A model generated the notes under the pieces. The model did not search any database and was not told the DNA's origin. It was given only the letters and a program-made list of their open reading frames with translations. Of a stretch of 64,000 nt of DNA, positions 37,580 to 47,189 are shown in pieces; the stretch's first letter is position 1, and each line of letters opens with the position of its first letter. A program made the position numbers and the translations under genes. The DNA comes from Planctomycetota bacterium (GTDB taxonomy: Bacteria > Planctomycetota > Planctomycetia > Pirellulales > Pirellulaceae): positions 62,001-126,000 of the forward strand of contig JABAAE010000003.1 of assembly GCA_014238905.1 (NCBI GenBank). The letters run 5' to 3'.

Positions 37580-39583
37580 ATGCCTGACACAACTCAACAA
37601 CAAAGCCAAAACGATGCGGACAATCTCGTTTTGCAAATTTCCGGTGCCGATCGCAACGGTCAACAACTGGTTTTGAAGAATCGAAAATCGATTCTCGGTT
37701 CTCATGAAAGCTGTACCGTCAAGCTGAACAGCCCGACAGTACAACCAGTTCACTGCATGATCATCAACGGAAAAAAGGGAACCATCGTAAGGAATTTCCA
37801 TGCGGATACTCGCATAAACGGCCACGCGTTTCAGGATCAGTGGCTCGAAGCCGGCGATGCCATTTCGGTCGGTAGCGTCGACCTGACTCGGCAGCACCAA
37901 TTCGGCGCCCATGCAGTTGCCAACGAAATAAATTCCCCATCTCAGGCAACTGCCAATGCAGAGGAATTGCTTGACCTTGTCGAAAGATTCAGTTCCATGG
38001 AGGCGATTGTAGAAGATCTTCGGAAATCCAATCGAAGATCTTATCGTCGCACAAAAGAAATATTGAAGGATATTCGCTCCCAGGTCGGCGATAGCGAAGA
38101 GAAAATCTCCAGCAAACTGGATGTCGTCGCCAAAGCAGAACATTCGATTGTTTCCCTGCTGCAGGAATGGCAACAGCCTCGCTACGATTCGGCTACCGAA
38201 GACAATATCCAAGAGGTTTCGGATTCGTCTACCAGAAGTAATTTCGATGTGCCGACAGAAGATGCTTCTAGAGAATTTGATAAGACAAGCGAATTGCCGG
38301 ATCATTCTCCCGCACCCAGCAACGATTTGATGGAAGAAATCAACACTTTACATGCTCAAGTCGAATTGCCCGATCCCCAACCGGAAACCGACTCGATCAA
38401 CGCCATGGAGTCATTCGAATCGTTGCCCGAGGAATCGAAAAACCATTTCATGTCGATCCAGGATCAGATCGAAGCAGAATTGAAATCAAATGAACCAGAG
38501 GACAATATCCACAGCGACGTCTCGGAATTGATTCGCTTATCAGACACCGACAATGAAAATCCTGCAGACTCCACAGAATCGTCGCTGGCCGATGATATCC
38601 TTGCCAATAGCGCAATCAGTGACCTGGTGTACGAATTCACCAACGAGTTTCCAGTGGATTCCAATGAATCATCCAAATCACTTGACTTCGAATTCGACTT
38701 TGAAATGGCCGAATCCAGCCTGAGCGGAGCGTTCACGAATCTGCAGAGTCAGGAAACATCAGATAGCCAACAAAACGAATCCGAACAGGATACCGAAGGG
38801 CACACCCCAGAAACCGAAGGGCACACCCCAGAAACCGAAGGGCACACCCCAGAAACCGACCCTACCCCTTGGAGTGATCCAGCGGTTACCGAAGCATTGC
38901 CAGGCAATACAGAGGATCAACAAAGTGAAGTCTCCGGGAACGAATCCTCTTCGCTTTCGGCAACAGCCGACAATGCGTCGGAAGAAGATCCTGGGAAAAC
39001 TCTTGGGCTGAGCACTCCAATGCTCTTCAAAAAACTCGCGGAAGACGATCCCAATCTTGCCAACGACCCAACCTCGGAGATGGATGCAGAAGATAGGGAA
39101 ATCCACGATTACATGCAGCAATTGCTGGGAAAAACGGGGGACGAGGCCGGTGATTCATCCAACGACGCTGAAAAAAGGGCGTCTGAGGAAGAAAAAAATG
39201 AAAAACTTGAGCCAGAGACGTTTATTCCGAGATCCGCCGTACCAGAGCGAGCAGCCAATTTGCAGGCCATGAGAAAATTGGCCAATGAATCAGCCCGATC
39301 CGCAATCGAGTCCAGTTCTCGAAGGCGGCATTTCGAACGCCAAGCGACTCTATCACTGGTGGCGACAGGCCTGTTTTTCTTTCTGGGTGCTTCCTCAGCA
39401 ATGTTCATCGAATCCATCTTCAGTATGCCGTTTTTTACATCGGTCTTTGCGTTCACGATGACTGGCATTTGTGCCCTGCATTACATCGGATTAAAAAATC
39501 GATCGGGCAGCTCTTATTCTTCCCACGAAGAGAGTTTTGAAATCTCTTCCAATGTAGAGGACAATACTTCGCAATCCAGCTAA
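37580..39583 (+). CDS. FHA-domain protein with acidic linker and C-terminal membrane segments
   Basis: A 667-residue protein. The N-terminal FHA domain (about 20-95) has the phosphothreonine-binding pattern (GSHESCTVKL, then VHCMI and TRINGH). A coiled-coil stretch (about 130-195) and a long Glu/Asp/Ser-rich linker follow, including three identical 7-residue repeats of E-G-H-T-P-E-T. Two hydrophobic helices sit near the C-terminus (about 590-640). This suggests a membrane-anchored sensor for Ser/Thr phosphorylation. No kinase gene is adjacent, so the partner is unknown. Confidence 0.85.
   Translation: MPDTTQQQSQNDADNLVLQISGADRNGQQLVLKNRKSILGSHESCTVKLNSPTVQPVHCMIINGKKGTIVRNFHADTRINGHAFQDQWLEAGDAISVGSVDLTRQHQFGAHAVANEINSPSQATANAEELLDLVERFSSMEAIVEDLRKSNRRSYRRTKEILKDIRSQVGDSEEKISSKLDVVAKAEHSIVSLLQEWQQPRYDSATEDNIQEVSDSSTRSNFDVPTEDASREFDKTSELPDHSPAPSNDLMEEINTLHAQVELPDPQPETDSINAMESFESLPEESKNHFMSIQDQIEAELKSNEPEDNIHSDVSELIRLSDTDNENPADSTESSLADDILANSAISDLVYEFTNEFPVDSNESSKSLDFEFDFEMAESSLSGAFTNLQSQETSDSQQNESEQDTEGHTPETEGHTPETEGHTPETDPTPWSDPAVTEALPGNTEDQQSEVSGNESSSLSATADNASEEDPGKTLGLSTPMLFKKLAEDDPNLANDPTSEMDAEDREIHDYMQQLLGKTGDEAGDSSNDAEKRASEEEKNEKLEPETFIPRSAVPERAANLQAMRKLANESARSAIESSSRRRHFERQATLSLVATGLFFFLGASSAMFIESIFSMPFFTSVFAFTMTGICALHYIGLKNRSGSSYSSHEESFEISSNVEDNTSQSS
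38792..38854 (+). repeat. Three exact 21-base repeats in the FHA gene
   Basis: Exact units at 38792-38812, 38813-38833 and 38834-38854 encode three copies of a seven-residue motif in the linker. Confidence 0.95.
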
Positions 39584-39650
39584 TCATTTCCCACGATGTT
39601 GATGCCTGGATGACCGGCATAGGCTGAGTGAAAAAAATCGTTCTCGTCAC

Positions 39651-39689
39651 TAGGCTACGATTCTAGGCTACGATTCTGGGCTACGATGC
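39651..39689. repeat. 13-base tandem repeat between FHA gene and mnmE
   Basis: Two exact copies of TAGGCTACGATTC (39651-39663, 39664-39676) and a third with two changes (39677-39689) lie between converging genes. Confidence 0.9.
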
Positions 39690-39739
39690 TGCTTCACAGT
39701 TGATGAGTGATTCTTGAAATGAGGTGTCGATCACCGAGA

Positions 39740-41179
39740 TCACTTTCCCACACAGAACTTTCCGAAAACAACGTCGAGAATATCATCGGTGTAGATGGTA
39801 CCGGTGATTTTTCCTATCTCATCCAATGCAATCCGCACCTCGACTGCCACCAACTCGTCACCACCGACATCGTCGACCAAGTCCACCGCACGTCTCAACG
39901 CTGTAATCGCGTTACGAACCAGTGAGCTACAGCGTATAGCGGTCCCAGCCACCGATTCTTGGCTGGCGGATGTCCCCAGTCGGTGTGCAATCGCATTCCC
40001 AAGCGAATCAAGTCCAAACCGTTCCGCAGCGCTAGTGGAAATATATTCGGCATCCAGCAAATCACCTGCCGATGTGTTTCGTACGGCTTGGTCACACTTG
40101 GTCAAACAGATCAACCGATTCTCTGCGTCCAATTGAAGTTGCTGCTTTTCCCACAAACTAAAGGGGCGGCTCGCATCGAGGCAATAAAGCTGCAAACTCG
40201 AGCGATTTTTCAACTGTTCACTTTTACTTTGCCCATCGGCAAGGGATCGGCCTTGATTGCCGACCACTACACCTTGGTCTTTTTGTTTTGGACAATCAAC
40301 GCCAGCGGTATCCACAAGCGTACACTCAAACCCTCCAACCCTGATATTGGCAGTCAAATAGTCCCGGGTTGTACCGGCAATGCTCGACACAATGGACTCC
40401 GTATTGGCGGAATGGGGTGTTCCATCAAACTCCTCAATCAGTGCATTAAAGAGGCTACTTTTACCAACGTTAGGTTCGCCATAAAGTACGACAGACAAGT
40501 TATTCTGAACATCTCCCCTTAAACCGATTTGCTGTTGCAGGTATTCGATCTGTTGTATGGATTCTTCCAGCATTTGGCGCATCTGACTGGCTGAAATAAA
40601 TTCAATGTCTTCTTCGACGAAATCCAAACCTGCTTCCAAATGAGCGACTGATTCCATCAGCTGATCGCGAATTCCCAACAAGGGCTTTTCCAGACCACCG
40701 GACAACTGTTCCAATGCCGTTTTGAGCTGGGTTTGGTCTTCCGCATCAATCACACCCAAAACGGCTTCGGCAGCGGTCAAATCCAATCTGCCAGACAAAA
40801 ATGCCCTCAATGTAAATTCACCCGGTTCTGCCAGACGCGCTCCTTCTTGACACAATTGGTCGAGAATAATTTCCAAAATGGGAAGGGAGCCAATCGTGTG
40901 AATTTCCGCAGACACCTGGTTGGTGTAACTGCTGGCATCCGGCCACAACAACACCTTACAAGGCAAGTGTGTTTCTAATTGCTCGCAGGCTAGCTCACCC
41001 CTGAGAACCTGAGTGCCCGACGGGACGGTGATGGCCGAATCGGCCTGCGATTTGAAAACTCTATCGAGAATTCGAGCCGATTCCGGGCCTGACATTCTAA
41101 CGATACCTTGAGCGTACCCCGGTTCTCGCGCCGTCGCCAAAGCAACGATCGTATCTCCCAGATGAAAGAGCTTGGCCAT
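39740..41179 (-). CDS. mnmE: tRNA modification GTPase MnmE
   Basis: A 479-residue GTPase that, with MnmG, modifies the wobble uridine of several tRNAs. It has the N-terminal folate-binding domain (about 1-120), a G domain with GEPNVGKSS, AGTTRD, DTAG and TKCD, and the C-terminal helical domain ending in FCVGK, the conserved cysteine motif of this family. It follows yidC by 9 bases, a typical neighbourhood of the chromosome. Confidence 0.97.
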   Translation of the reverse strand: MAKLFHLGDTIVALATAREPGYAQGIVRMSGPESARILDRVFKSQADSAITVPSGTQVLRGELACEQLETHLPCKVLLWPDASSYTNQVSAEIHTIGSLPILEIILDQLCQEGARLAEPGEFTLRAFLSGRLDLTAAEAVLGVIDAEDQTQLKTALEQLSGGLEKPLLGIRDQLMESVAHLEAGLDFVEEDIEFISASQMRQMLEESIQQIEYLQQQIGLRGDVQNNLSVVLYGEPNVGKSSLFNALIEEFDGTPHSANTESIVSSIAGTTRDYLTANIRVGGFECTLVDTAGVDCPKQKDQGVVVGNQGRSLADGQSKSEQLKNRSSLQLYCLDASRPFSLWEKQQLQLDAENRLICLTKCDQAVRNTSAGDLLDAEYISTSAAERFGLDSLGNAIAHRLGTSASQESVAGTAIRCSSLVRNAITALRRAVDLVDDVGGDELVAVEVRIALDEIGKITGTIYTDDILDVVFGKFCVGK

Positions 41180-41188
41180 AAAGACGAC

Positions 41189-43801
41189 CTACTTGCGGCG
41201 ATTCTTTTGACTTTTTTTCTTGGCACGCTCAGAATATTTGCGTGTGGAATTTCCTGCAGCGCTAGTGGTAGCGTTGGTGTATGTCCCTGCCGCCACACCG
41301 TCCGTTTTTTCTTTCGCCTGCAAAGCCTTAAGATCATCAAGTCGTTTTTGGAGATGTTCTGGCAGTTGCGGGGGAGGAATCAATTTCTTTTCCATTACCG
41401 CCCACAGCGTCGACGTAATGAAGTAGATACAAAGCCCTGCTGGAACCTTGAAAAAAATGACGCCAATGAAGACCATCATGAATGTCATCATTTTTTGCAT
41501 GAACGCCTGTTGCTCATCCGCAGGCGGCGGAGTAAACAGCTTTTGTTGGATTAGCATCAATATCACCGAAATAATCGGCAACAGATTAAAATACGGACCC
41601 AGCCACCCCGTTTCGTCAGTGAGAAAACTCAAGAATTGGGGAAGGTCCTCCTGCCATCGCCAAAGCTGATCCGGCCCAGCGAGATTGGAGCACCATTCTA
41701 CGCCTGGAATCAACGGTTCATCTCGCAGGGACATGTCGACACTCAGTCCCCGGTACAACCCAATGAAAACCGGCAATTGAATCAACATCACCAGACAACC
41801 ACTAAAAGGGTTGTAATTGTATTTTTTGAAAAGCTCTTGCTGGGCTCGACTCTTTCCCTGAAAGTCATCTTTATACCTCTCGGTGATCGCCTTGATCTCC
41901 GGCGACAACACCTGCATCATCTGTGTATTAACAACCATTTTCCTGCTGAATCTCATCATGGCCAGGCGGACCATGACGGTCAACAAAACGATCGCGATCC
42001 CGTAATTTCCGATCAGGGCATGAAAAAGATGTAACAGGGTCACCAAGGGCCAGGAAAACATTCCAAACCATCCATAGGTGACCACATCGCCAATTTCATA
42101 CTTCTTTAAAAGAGTCGGCTCTTTCGGGCCGGCAAAAATCATGTACGAATGTTGAACGATCTCCCCAGGTGCCAACAAGTACTCGTCTTCGGTGGAAGTA
42201 GCATTGGGATTTTCAAATTGAAAGTAAGCCTTGAAGTTTGCCGGGACGATTTTCCTATACCAGCCGGCCTCTTTTTTCCGTCGGGCGTCGATGGCTCGCT
42301 CGCCTTCGGCCTTGAGGGGGATCCACTGAGGCAATGCTTGGGCGCTGTACGCATTCCGTGGGGTTTTAATCTCACCGTCGGTTGGGATCAATGCAGAGAC
42401 AAAGTAATGGGAATCCACTCCAAGATAATTCAAACCGTGCGACCCCGCCGTGGAAACACTGGGGTCAACAATCATGATTTTTTTTTGCTTATTGGCAGCA
42501 ATTGCATTGGAGTAAATTTTGGGCCCGCCAACAAACAGGAACGAATTCCCCTCGGTGGAGGCAACGATATCACGGGCACCTGCCTGTGAAAACATCGCCT
42601 TCCAATCTCCGTGGATCTTGATCGCAAACCACCAATCTTCGGTTGGGAGACCATTCGGGCCATCAATCCGATAAGCAAGCGACCGTTTTTCCTCCGACAA
42701 ATTCCTGACTTCAATATTCAGGTCGAGATGGTAGGCCATCGATTCAACATCGTCTATCTCTTCCTTGGCGACCGGAATTAGAGCAAAGGTTTTGATGACC
42801 TGAAAATCAAACCCAGCATTTTTGATTTCCTGTTCGTCCTTGTAGGGATAGTAAAACTTGATCGACGATTCCAACAAGTCAGTTTCCCAAGGTTGGTTCG
42901 CCATATCACCCAATTCTTCCCATTTGGTCCCAATTGGGTTGAACAACGAAACTCCGTAGGAAAGGCGTTTACGAATCTGATTAAATGGGAACGCAAACTC
43001 TTTAGGTACTTCATCGGGGCGAATCACCTCCAATGGCTGCCGCATTAAAGATACGGTGACGCTTCCAGCTTCGGTGCCCCTCAAATAGTCGATGGAAATC
43101 TCTTCCCCCGATGTTGTTGACCTAAGCAAAGTATCGAAATCCAAGTGGTTAGCAACCGTTTCACCATTCAACGCCGTAATGACATCGCCTACTTTCAAAC
43201 CCGCCAGATCAGCAGGAGTTTGCCTTCCGATTGTCTGAATCCGTGGACCCTCCGTTTCATCAATCAGGTCAAGGTGGCCCAGGTAACCATGAAGAACTTC
43301 AAGATCACGGTAACGAAGCATGTCTGATCCGGAATGACGCTGGACAAGTTCCAATCGACGCAGGCTGGCTGCTGTGTTGTCAAAGGTTGCAAGAAATCGA
43401 TAGGGACTATCGGTTGCCAAGGAACCTAGACTGAAAAAACGCTGTTCAATCATCCGCTTGGCCGTCACCGGTTTAGCAGCAACCGGCTTTTCCGATCCGG
43501 CCTCTCCATTATCGCCGGAATCATTCGTCGAATCGGTTTGTGCTGCTTCGTTTTCACTATCCAGCGCTGCAGCGGGATCGGTAACCGCTTCAGAATTTTT
43601 TTTCGATTGGGGGTTCTCCGCAGGCACATCAGCATCCTGATCGCCACCTTTTTCTAATTCCGAATCAGAATTCTCCTGAGCTCCACTTTTGTCCGCCTTT
43701 CCTTTAGCTTCAGCCTGATCAGGCTTGGGTGCGGTCATCATCATGTAAATGACGAAGATCCATCCAACTGCAACAATGATGAGCAAGCGGCGGCGGTCCA
43801 C
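41189..43801 (-). CDS. yidC: Membrane protein insertase YidC with an inserted PDZ domain
   Basis: An 870-residue insertase, about 300 residues longer than E. coli YidC. The N-terminal anchor (RLLIIVAVGWIFVIYMMM) is followed by an acidic linker and a large periplasmic domain. Inside that domain, about residues 180-258, sits a PDZ-like module (GRQTPADLAGLKVGDVITAL). The conserved C-terminal insertase core (about 590-830) is intact, with a basic tail. I used the GTG at 43801; AAAGGA lies about 12 bases upstream. It forms an operon with mnmE. Confidence 0.93.
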   Translation of the reverse strand: MDRRRLLIIVAVGWIFVIYMMMTAPKPDQAEAKGKADKSGAQENSDSELEKGGDQDADVPAENPQSKKNSEAVTDPAAALDSENEAAQTDSTNDSGDNGEAGSEKPVAAKPVTAKRMIEQRFFSLGSLATDSPYRFLATFDNTAASLRRLELVQRHSGSDMLRYRDLEVLHGYLGHLDLIDETEGPRIQTIGRQTPADLAGLKVGDVITALNGETVANHLDFDTLLRSTTSGEEISIDYLRGTEAGSVTVSLMRQPLEVIRPDEVPKEFAFPFNQIRKRLSYGVSLFNPIGTKWEELGDMANQPWETDLLESSIKFYYPYKDEQEIKNAGFDFQVIKTFALIPVAKEEIDDVESMAYHLDLNIEVRNLSEEKRSLAYRIDGPNGLPTEDWWFAIKIHGDWKAMFSQAGARDIVASTEGNSFLFVGGPKIYSNAIAANKQKKIMIVDPSVSTAGSHGLNYLGVDSHYFVSALIPTDGEIKTPRNAYSAQALPQWIPLKAEGERAIDARRKKEAGWYRKIVPANFKAYFQFENPNATSTEDEYLLAPGEIVQHSYMIFAGPKEPTLLKKYEIGDVVTYGWFGMFSWPLVTLLHLFHALIGNYGIAIVLLTVMVRLAMMRFSRKMVVNTQMMQVLSPEIKAITERYKDDFQGKSRAQQELFKKYNYNPFSGCLVMLIQLPVFIGLYRGLSVDMSLRDEPLIPGVEWCSNLAGPDQLWRWQEDLPQFLSFLTDETGWLGPYFNLLPIISVILMLIQQKLFTPPPADEQQAFMQKMMTFMMVFIGVIFFKVPAGLCIYFITSTLWAVMEKKLIPPPQLPEHLQKRLDDLKALQAKEKTDGVAAGTYTNATTSAAGNSTRKYSERAKKKSQKNRRK

Positions 43802-44062
43802 GAAATTGATATCCTTTAAGTGCTAGTGGAAAAATGAAGAAACGGATTAACTTGCTTCTTTACATTTTCAAAAAATCGGGAGAACTAGTTCTCAGAACAA
43901 GTCGGTGCAATATCTTATTCTCGATTGATGCGTGGATATTGCAATGCCATACAGCCTTTTTGATCTTTTCACTCAGAGATGGAACTGGGGCTGTCATTTC
44001 ACATCAGGCAAATTACCTATGGTCACCTCGGTAAAACACAATGACAGGAGCAACCGGGCCCG

Positions 44063-44806
44063 TCACTGCCCCTTGACTAGTCGGTCACCCAAAAAGTCAT
44101 CCAGCTCGGGAATCTCCCGGATTTTTTCGGCGGTTTCGTTCATGGCATACTCTACTCGGCGAAACTCAATGGTCTCTTCATCCCAAATCACATAGCAACA
44201 TCGCGGATCCTGATCACGAGGCTGGCCTACACTTCCAACGTTAATGATCAGACTCTGCCCTCCGACTACGAATTTTCCTTCAATATCACTGGGGCAAACA
44301 AAGTGATGATTTTTCGTAAAGATGCCTGGTACGTGAGTGTGGCCTTGAAAGCACTGCGATTGAACTAGGCTGAAAAGTGCGTCCATTTTCTTGGGGTTAA
44401 AAACATCTTCGGGAAACACATATTCCGAAAGAGGCGCCCGCGCAGAACCATGAACGAAAAGCACTTTATCCTCACGGATGACACGTGGCAATTCTGCCAG
44501 AAATCGCCAGCGATCGGGATTAGCCGCATCAGATTGGTCTTCCAATTGCGAACGAGTCCAAAAAATGGCTCTTTCCGCTGTCCCGCTGAAGCCTTCAGGA
44601 TCATACAGTGCTCCCTGGTCATGATTGCCCAGAATGCACAAATCCAAATCCCGAACAATATCGATACATTCTCTGGGATTGGGACCATAGCCAACGATAT
44701 CGCCCAAGCAAACGACGCGGTCGACTGCCTGCGATGCGATATCATCAAGCACCGAATGCAGAGCTTCCAGGTTAGCGTGAATATCACTGATTAAGGCGGT
44801 TCTCAT
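44063..44806 (-). CDS. Calcineurin-like metallophosphoesterase (copy 1)
   Basis: A 247-residue protein with the full metal-binding set of this family: SDIHAN, CLGDIVGYG, GNHDQ and GHTH. These enzymes cleave phosphomonoesters or phosphodiesters; the substrate is unknown. GGAGGA lies about 10 bases before the ATG. It is closely similar along its length to the upstream gene (44906-45664), so the two probably arose by tandem duplication. Confidence 0.92.
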   Translation of the reverse strand: MRTALISDIHANLEALHSVLDDIASQAVDRVVCLGDIVGYGPNPRECIDIVRDLDLCILGNHDQGALYDPEGFSGTAERAIFWTRSQLEDQSDAANPDRWRFLAELPRVIREDKVLFVHGSARAPLSEYVFPEDVFNPKKMDALFSLVQSQCFQGHTHVPGIFTKNHHFVCPSDIEGKFVVGGQSLIINVGSVGQPRDQDPRCCYVIWDEETIEFRRVEYAMNETAEKIREIPELDDFLGDRLVKGQ

Positions 44807-44905
44807 GGCAGCAGTCCTCCGAATTTCCAGAGGCGACCAATTGACAAAGATGGACCGGCGATCATGTGAACTTTCACCATAACAGGAGCTTTTCCACCGC
44901 AGCCG

Positions 44906-45664
44906 TCAACGTCCCGAGGCGAGGCGATCCCCCAACATGTTATCAAGCTCAGGTATCGCGTAAATTTTGTGCTGTGTTGAGACGACATCGTACTGGACCC
45001 TGCGGAAATTGACTATTCCTGTTTCCTCATCAAGAATCGCGTAACAAGATCTTGGATTCCCATCCCTAGGCTGTCCTACACTCCCTACATTGATCATGGC
45101 CTTGTCGTCAGTCAAGTGATATTCGTAATCACAATCCTCTGGCGAGATGAAGTCCCCCGAGGGAGAAAAAATACCGGGCATATGAGTGTGCCCTTGAAAA
45201 CAATACTGGTCAATTTTGCCAAATAAGACCCCCATTTTTCTGGAGTCGTAAATGTCCTCGGGAAAAACATATTCGTTGGTGGCCTCCCGTGGGGAACCAT
45301 GGACAAACAGAAATTTTCCTTCATCGTGGCGTCTGGGGAGTTCACTGAGAAATGTCCATCGGTCGTCGATTTTGCCCGGGTTATCGCCGCTGTTTTCCAA
45401 CTGCTCACGAGTCCAGTAAATTGCGTCCAGTGCTACCGGATTGAATCCATCAGGATCAAACAGAGCCGCTTGGTCGTGATTTCCCAGAATGGTGACGTCA
45501 CATTTGGAAATCACTGTATCAAGACAGCGGATAGGGTCCGGACCGTATCCGACAATGTCACCCAGACAGAATAGTCGATCTACATTCTGGGAATTAACGT
45601 CGGCGAGCACCGCCGTTAATGCTTCGTAATTTCCATGAATGTCGCTTATTAAAGCACGCTTCAC
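44906..45664 (-). CDS. Calcineurin-like metallophosphoesterase (copy 2)
   Basis: A 252-residue paralogue of the preceding enzyme, with SDIHGN, CLGDIVGYG, GNHDQ and GHTH in the same order. The frame is open to 45706, but the GTG at 45664 has a good AGGAA upstream and gives the conserved N-terminus ALISDIHG. It lies 99 bases before the start of copy 1 on the same strand. Confidence 0.92.
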   Translation of the reverse strand: MKRALISDIHGNYEALTAVLADVNSQNVDRLFCLGDIVGYGPDPIRCLDTVISKCDVTILGNHDQAALFDPDGFNPVALDAIYWTREQLENSGDNPGKIDDRWTFLSELPRRHDEGKFLFVHGSPREATNEYVFPEDIYDSRKMGVLFGKIDQYCFQGHTHMPGIFSPSGDFISPEDCDYEYHLTDDKAMINVGSVGQPRDGNPRSCYAILDEETGIVNFRRVQYDVVSTQHKIYAIPELDNMLGDRLASGR

Positions 45665-46200
45665 GATGTTCCTCGAAGTGGGTTTGGTCGCTCCCGCAAC
45701 ACACAACCTTTTAAATTAATACCGATACAATCTGAATATTCTAGTTTTTTGCATGAATCTCTGCAATTGTACGATGGGTCGAATCCACCAAAATAACGAA
45801 GGAGCATCACAGCTTCGGCGACCGGAGACAATCATCGCCAAGTTTCTGCCTGCCTTCAACCCGGGCAATGGCCAACCTAATATCTCACCGGGAAAAACCC
45901 CTTTTTAAAGGCATTGTGAGATCCATCGGTACCTGATTCACCCGGGCCACGTGGACATCTCATCTCCGCTTGGCCTAACAAGCACCTAATTCAAACGCAG
46001 CAAGCCGAATATCCAAAGACACCGCCTTTAAAGGCCTACCGGCTTTGCTAGGATAGATTCCTGACCAGCCAATTGCCGATTCCAAAGTGGGAGGAAACTC
46101 AATGAGCCGATTCCGACTTTGATTTTCCACCCAATTCTGACTAGACCGGCCGATTCTGTCTCGGTCGCTTTTTGCGTTATTCTCCCCTGGGTAACTTACC
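45665..46200. other. Gap between the metallophosphoesterases and tsaB
   Basis: About 536 bases between divergent genes. I see no RNA gene; the only notable element is a 12-base palindrome (GCCTTTAAAGGC, 46023-46034). Confidence 0.5.
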
Positions 46201-47007
46201 GTGTTATTGCTTGCTGCTGATTCCTCAAACCAAACCGGCTCTATCGCTGTGGGAAACTCCCAGGAGGTCTCCACTTATTCGCTTTCCACCAATGACAAGA
46301 CAGCACGAGCTCTACTTCCCCTAATCAATCAAAAGCTGACAGCAACGGGCCAGACCGTCAAGGAGATCGAGCTTTTCGCCGTAGCCAAAGGCCCCGGATC
46401 ATTCACCGGCATTCGGATCGCAATGGCCACGATGAAATCTCTAGCCTACGCAACCGGAGGAAAAATCATCGGCGTGAACAGCTTGGCAGCAATTGCCAGA
46501 ACCGTCTGGGAGGAGTCCCTTAGAGACCAGGCTTTGGCCCAAAATCCCACATCCACCACTGCCCAGTTGCTGGACAGAAAAAAGCTATGCGTCGTCATCA
46601 ATGCTTATCGCAAACAATTTTTTTACGCCATGTTTGAACTAGGTGATTTGCAAAGCAAAACGACGGGGCAATCGGTTTTTTTTCGACAACTTCGGGAAGC
46701 GGACTCGCGGACCACTTTAATCGAACAATCCGATCTTGTGGAAAGGGTGATCAGTGAAGATTCATTGGTTTGCGGCCCAGGACTCCTCGGATTGACCGGA
46801 CCGGTCAGGGATAAAATACAAGACCGTATTATTGAAAGTAACGCCGCCTGCCGATCTGCCTTAGGAGCGGCTTTAATTGCCCAAGAACGTTGGTCCGACA
46901 ACGATTGGGATACCGCGATGACATTGCTTCCAAGTTACTTCCGCGGGAGCGCTGCCGAGGAAAAATCCGCTGCAGCCAGTCATCAAAACACAGATCAAAA
47001 ATCCTAA
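46201..47007 (+). CDS. tsaB: tRNA t6A biosynthesis protein TsaB
   Basis: A 268-residue protein of the TsaB/YeaZ family, an inactive ASKHA-fold partner of TsaD that is needed for threonylcarbamoyladenosine on tRNA. The N-terminus (AADSSNQTGSIAV) and the block AKGPGSFTGIRIAMATMKSL are characteristic. It starts with GTG. It is a stand-alone gene here; TsaD is not in the window. Confidence 0.93.
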   Translation: MLLLAADSSNQTGSIAVGNSQEVSTYSLSTNDKTARALLPLINQKLTATGQTVKEIELFAVAKGPGSFTGIRIAMATMKSLAYATGGKIIGVNSLAAIARTVWEESLRDQALAQNPTSTTAQLLDRKKLCVVINAYRKQFFYAMFELGDLQSKTTGQSVFFRQLREADSRTTLIEQSDLVERVISEDSLVCGPGLLGLTGPVRDKIQDRIIESNAACRSALGAALIAQERWSDNDWDTAMTLLPSYFRGSAAEEKSAAASHQNTDQKS

Positions 47008-47103
47008 ACCGGAAACCATAAGCCAATCCTTGATCCGTTTCCCAAATCTCTCTATTCCATCGGCCCACCCCCGAACCGGGGTTTCAACGGCGTTACATTT
47101 GCC

Positions 47104-47165
47104 CGGTTTGGTACTGGCGATCCCCGGTTTGGTACTGGCGATCCCCGATTTGGTACTGGCGTTGT
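47104..47165. repeat. 21-base tandem repeat between tsaB and the SUMF1 gene
   Basis: Two exact 21-base units (47104-47124 and 47125-47145) and a third, diverging copy (from 47146) lie in the gap between converging genes. Confidence 0.95.
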
Positions 47166-47189
47166 TCCAAAAAGAACTCTGTAAAATCA

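Noticed and set aside
39959..40522. Plus-strand open frame of 187 codons in mnmE
   Set aside because: It lies opposite the G domain of a clear MnmE gene and has no independent evidence.
45665..46200. Possible tRNA or small RNA in the gap before tsaB
   Set aside because: No T-arm consensus, cloverleaf or strong hairpin was found; only a 12-base palindrome is present.
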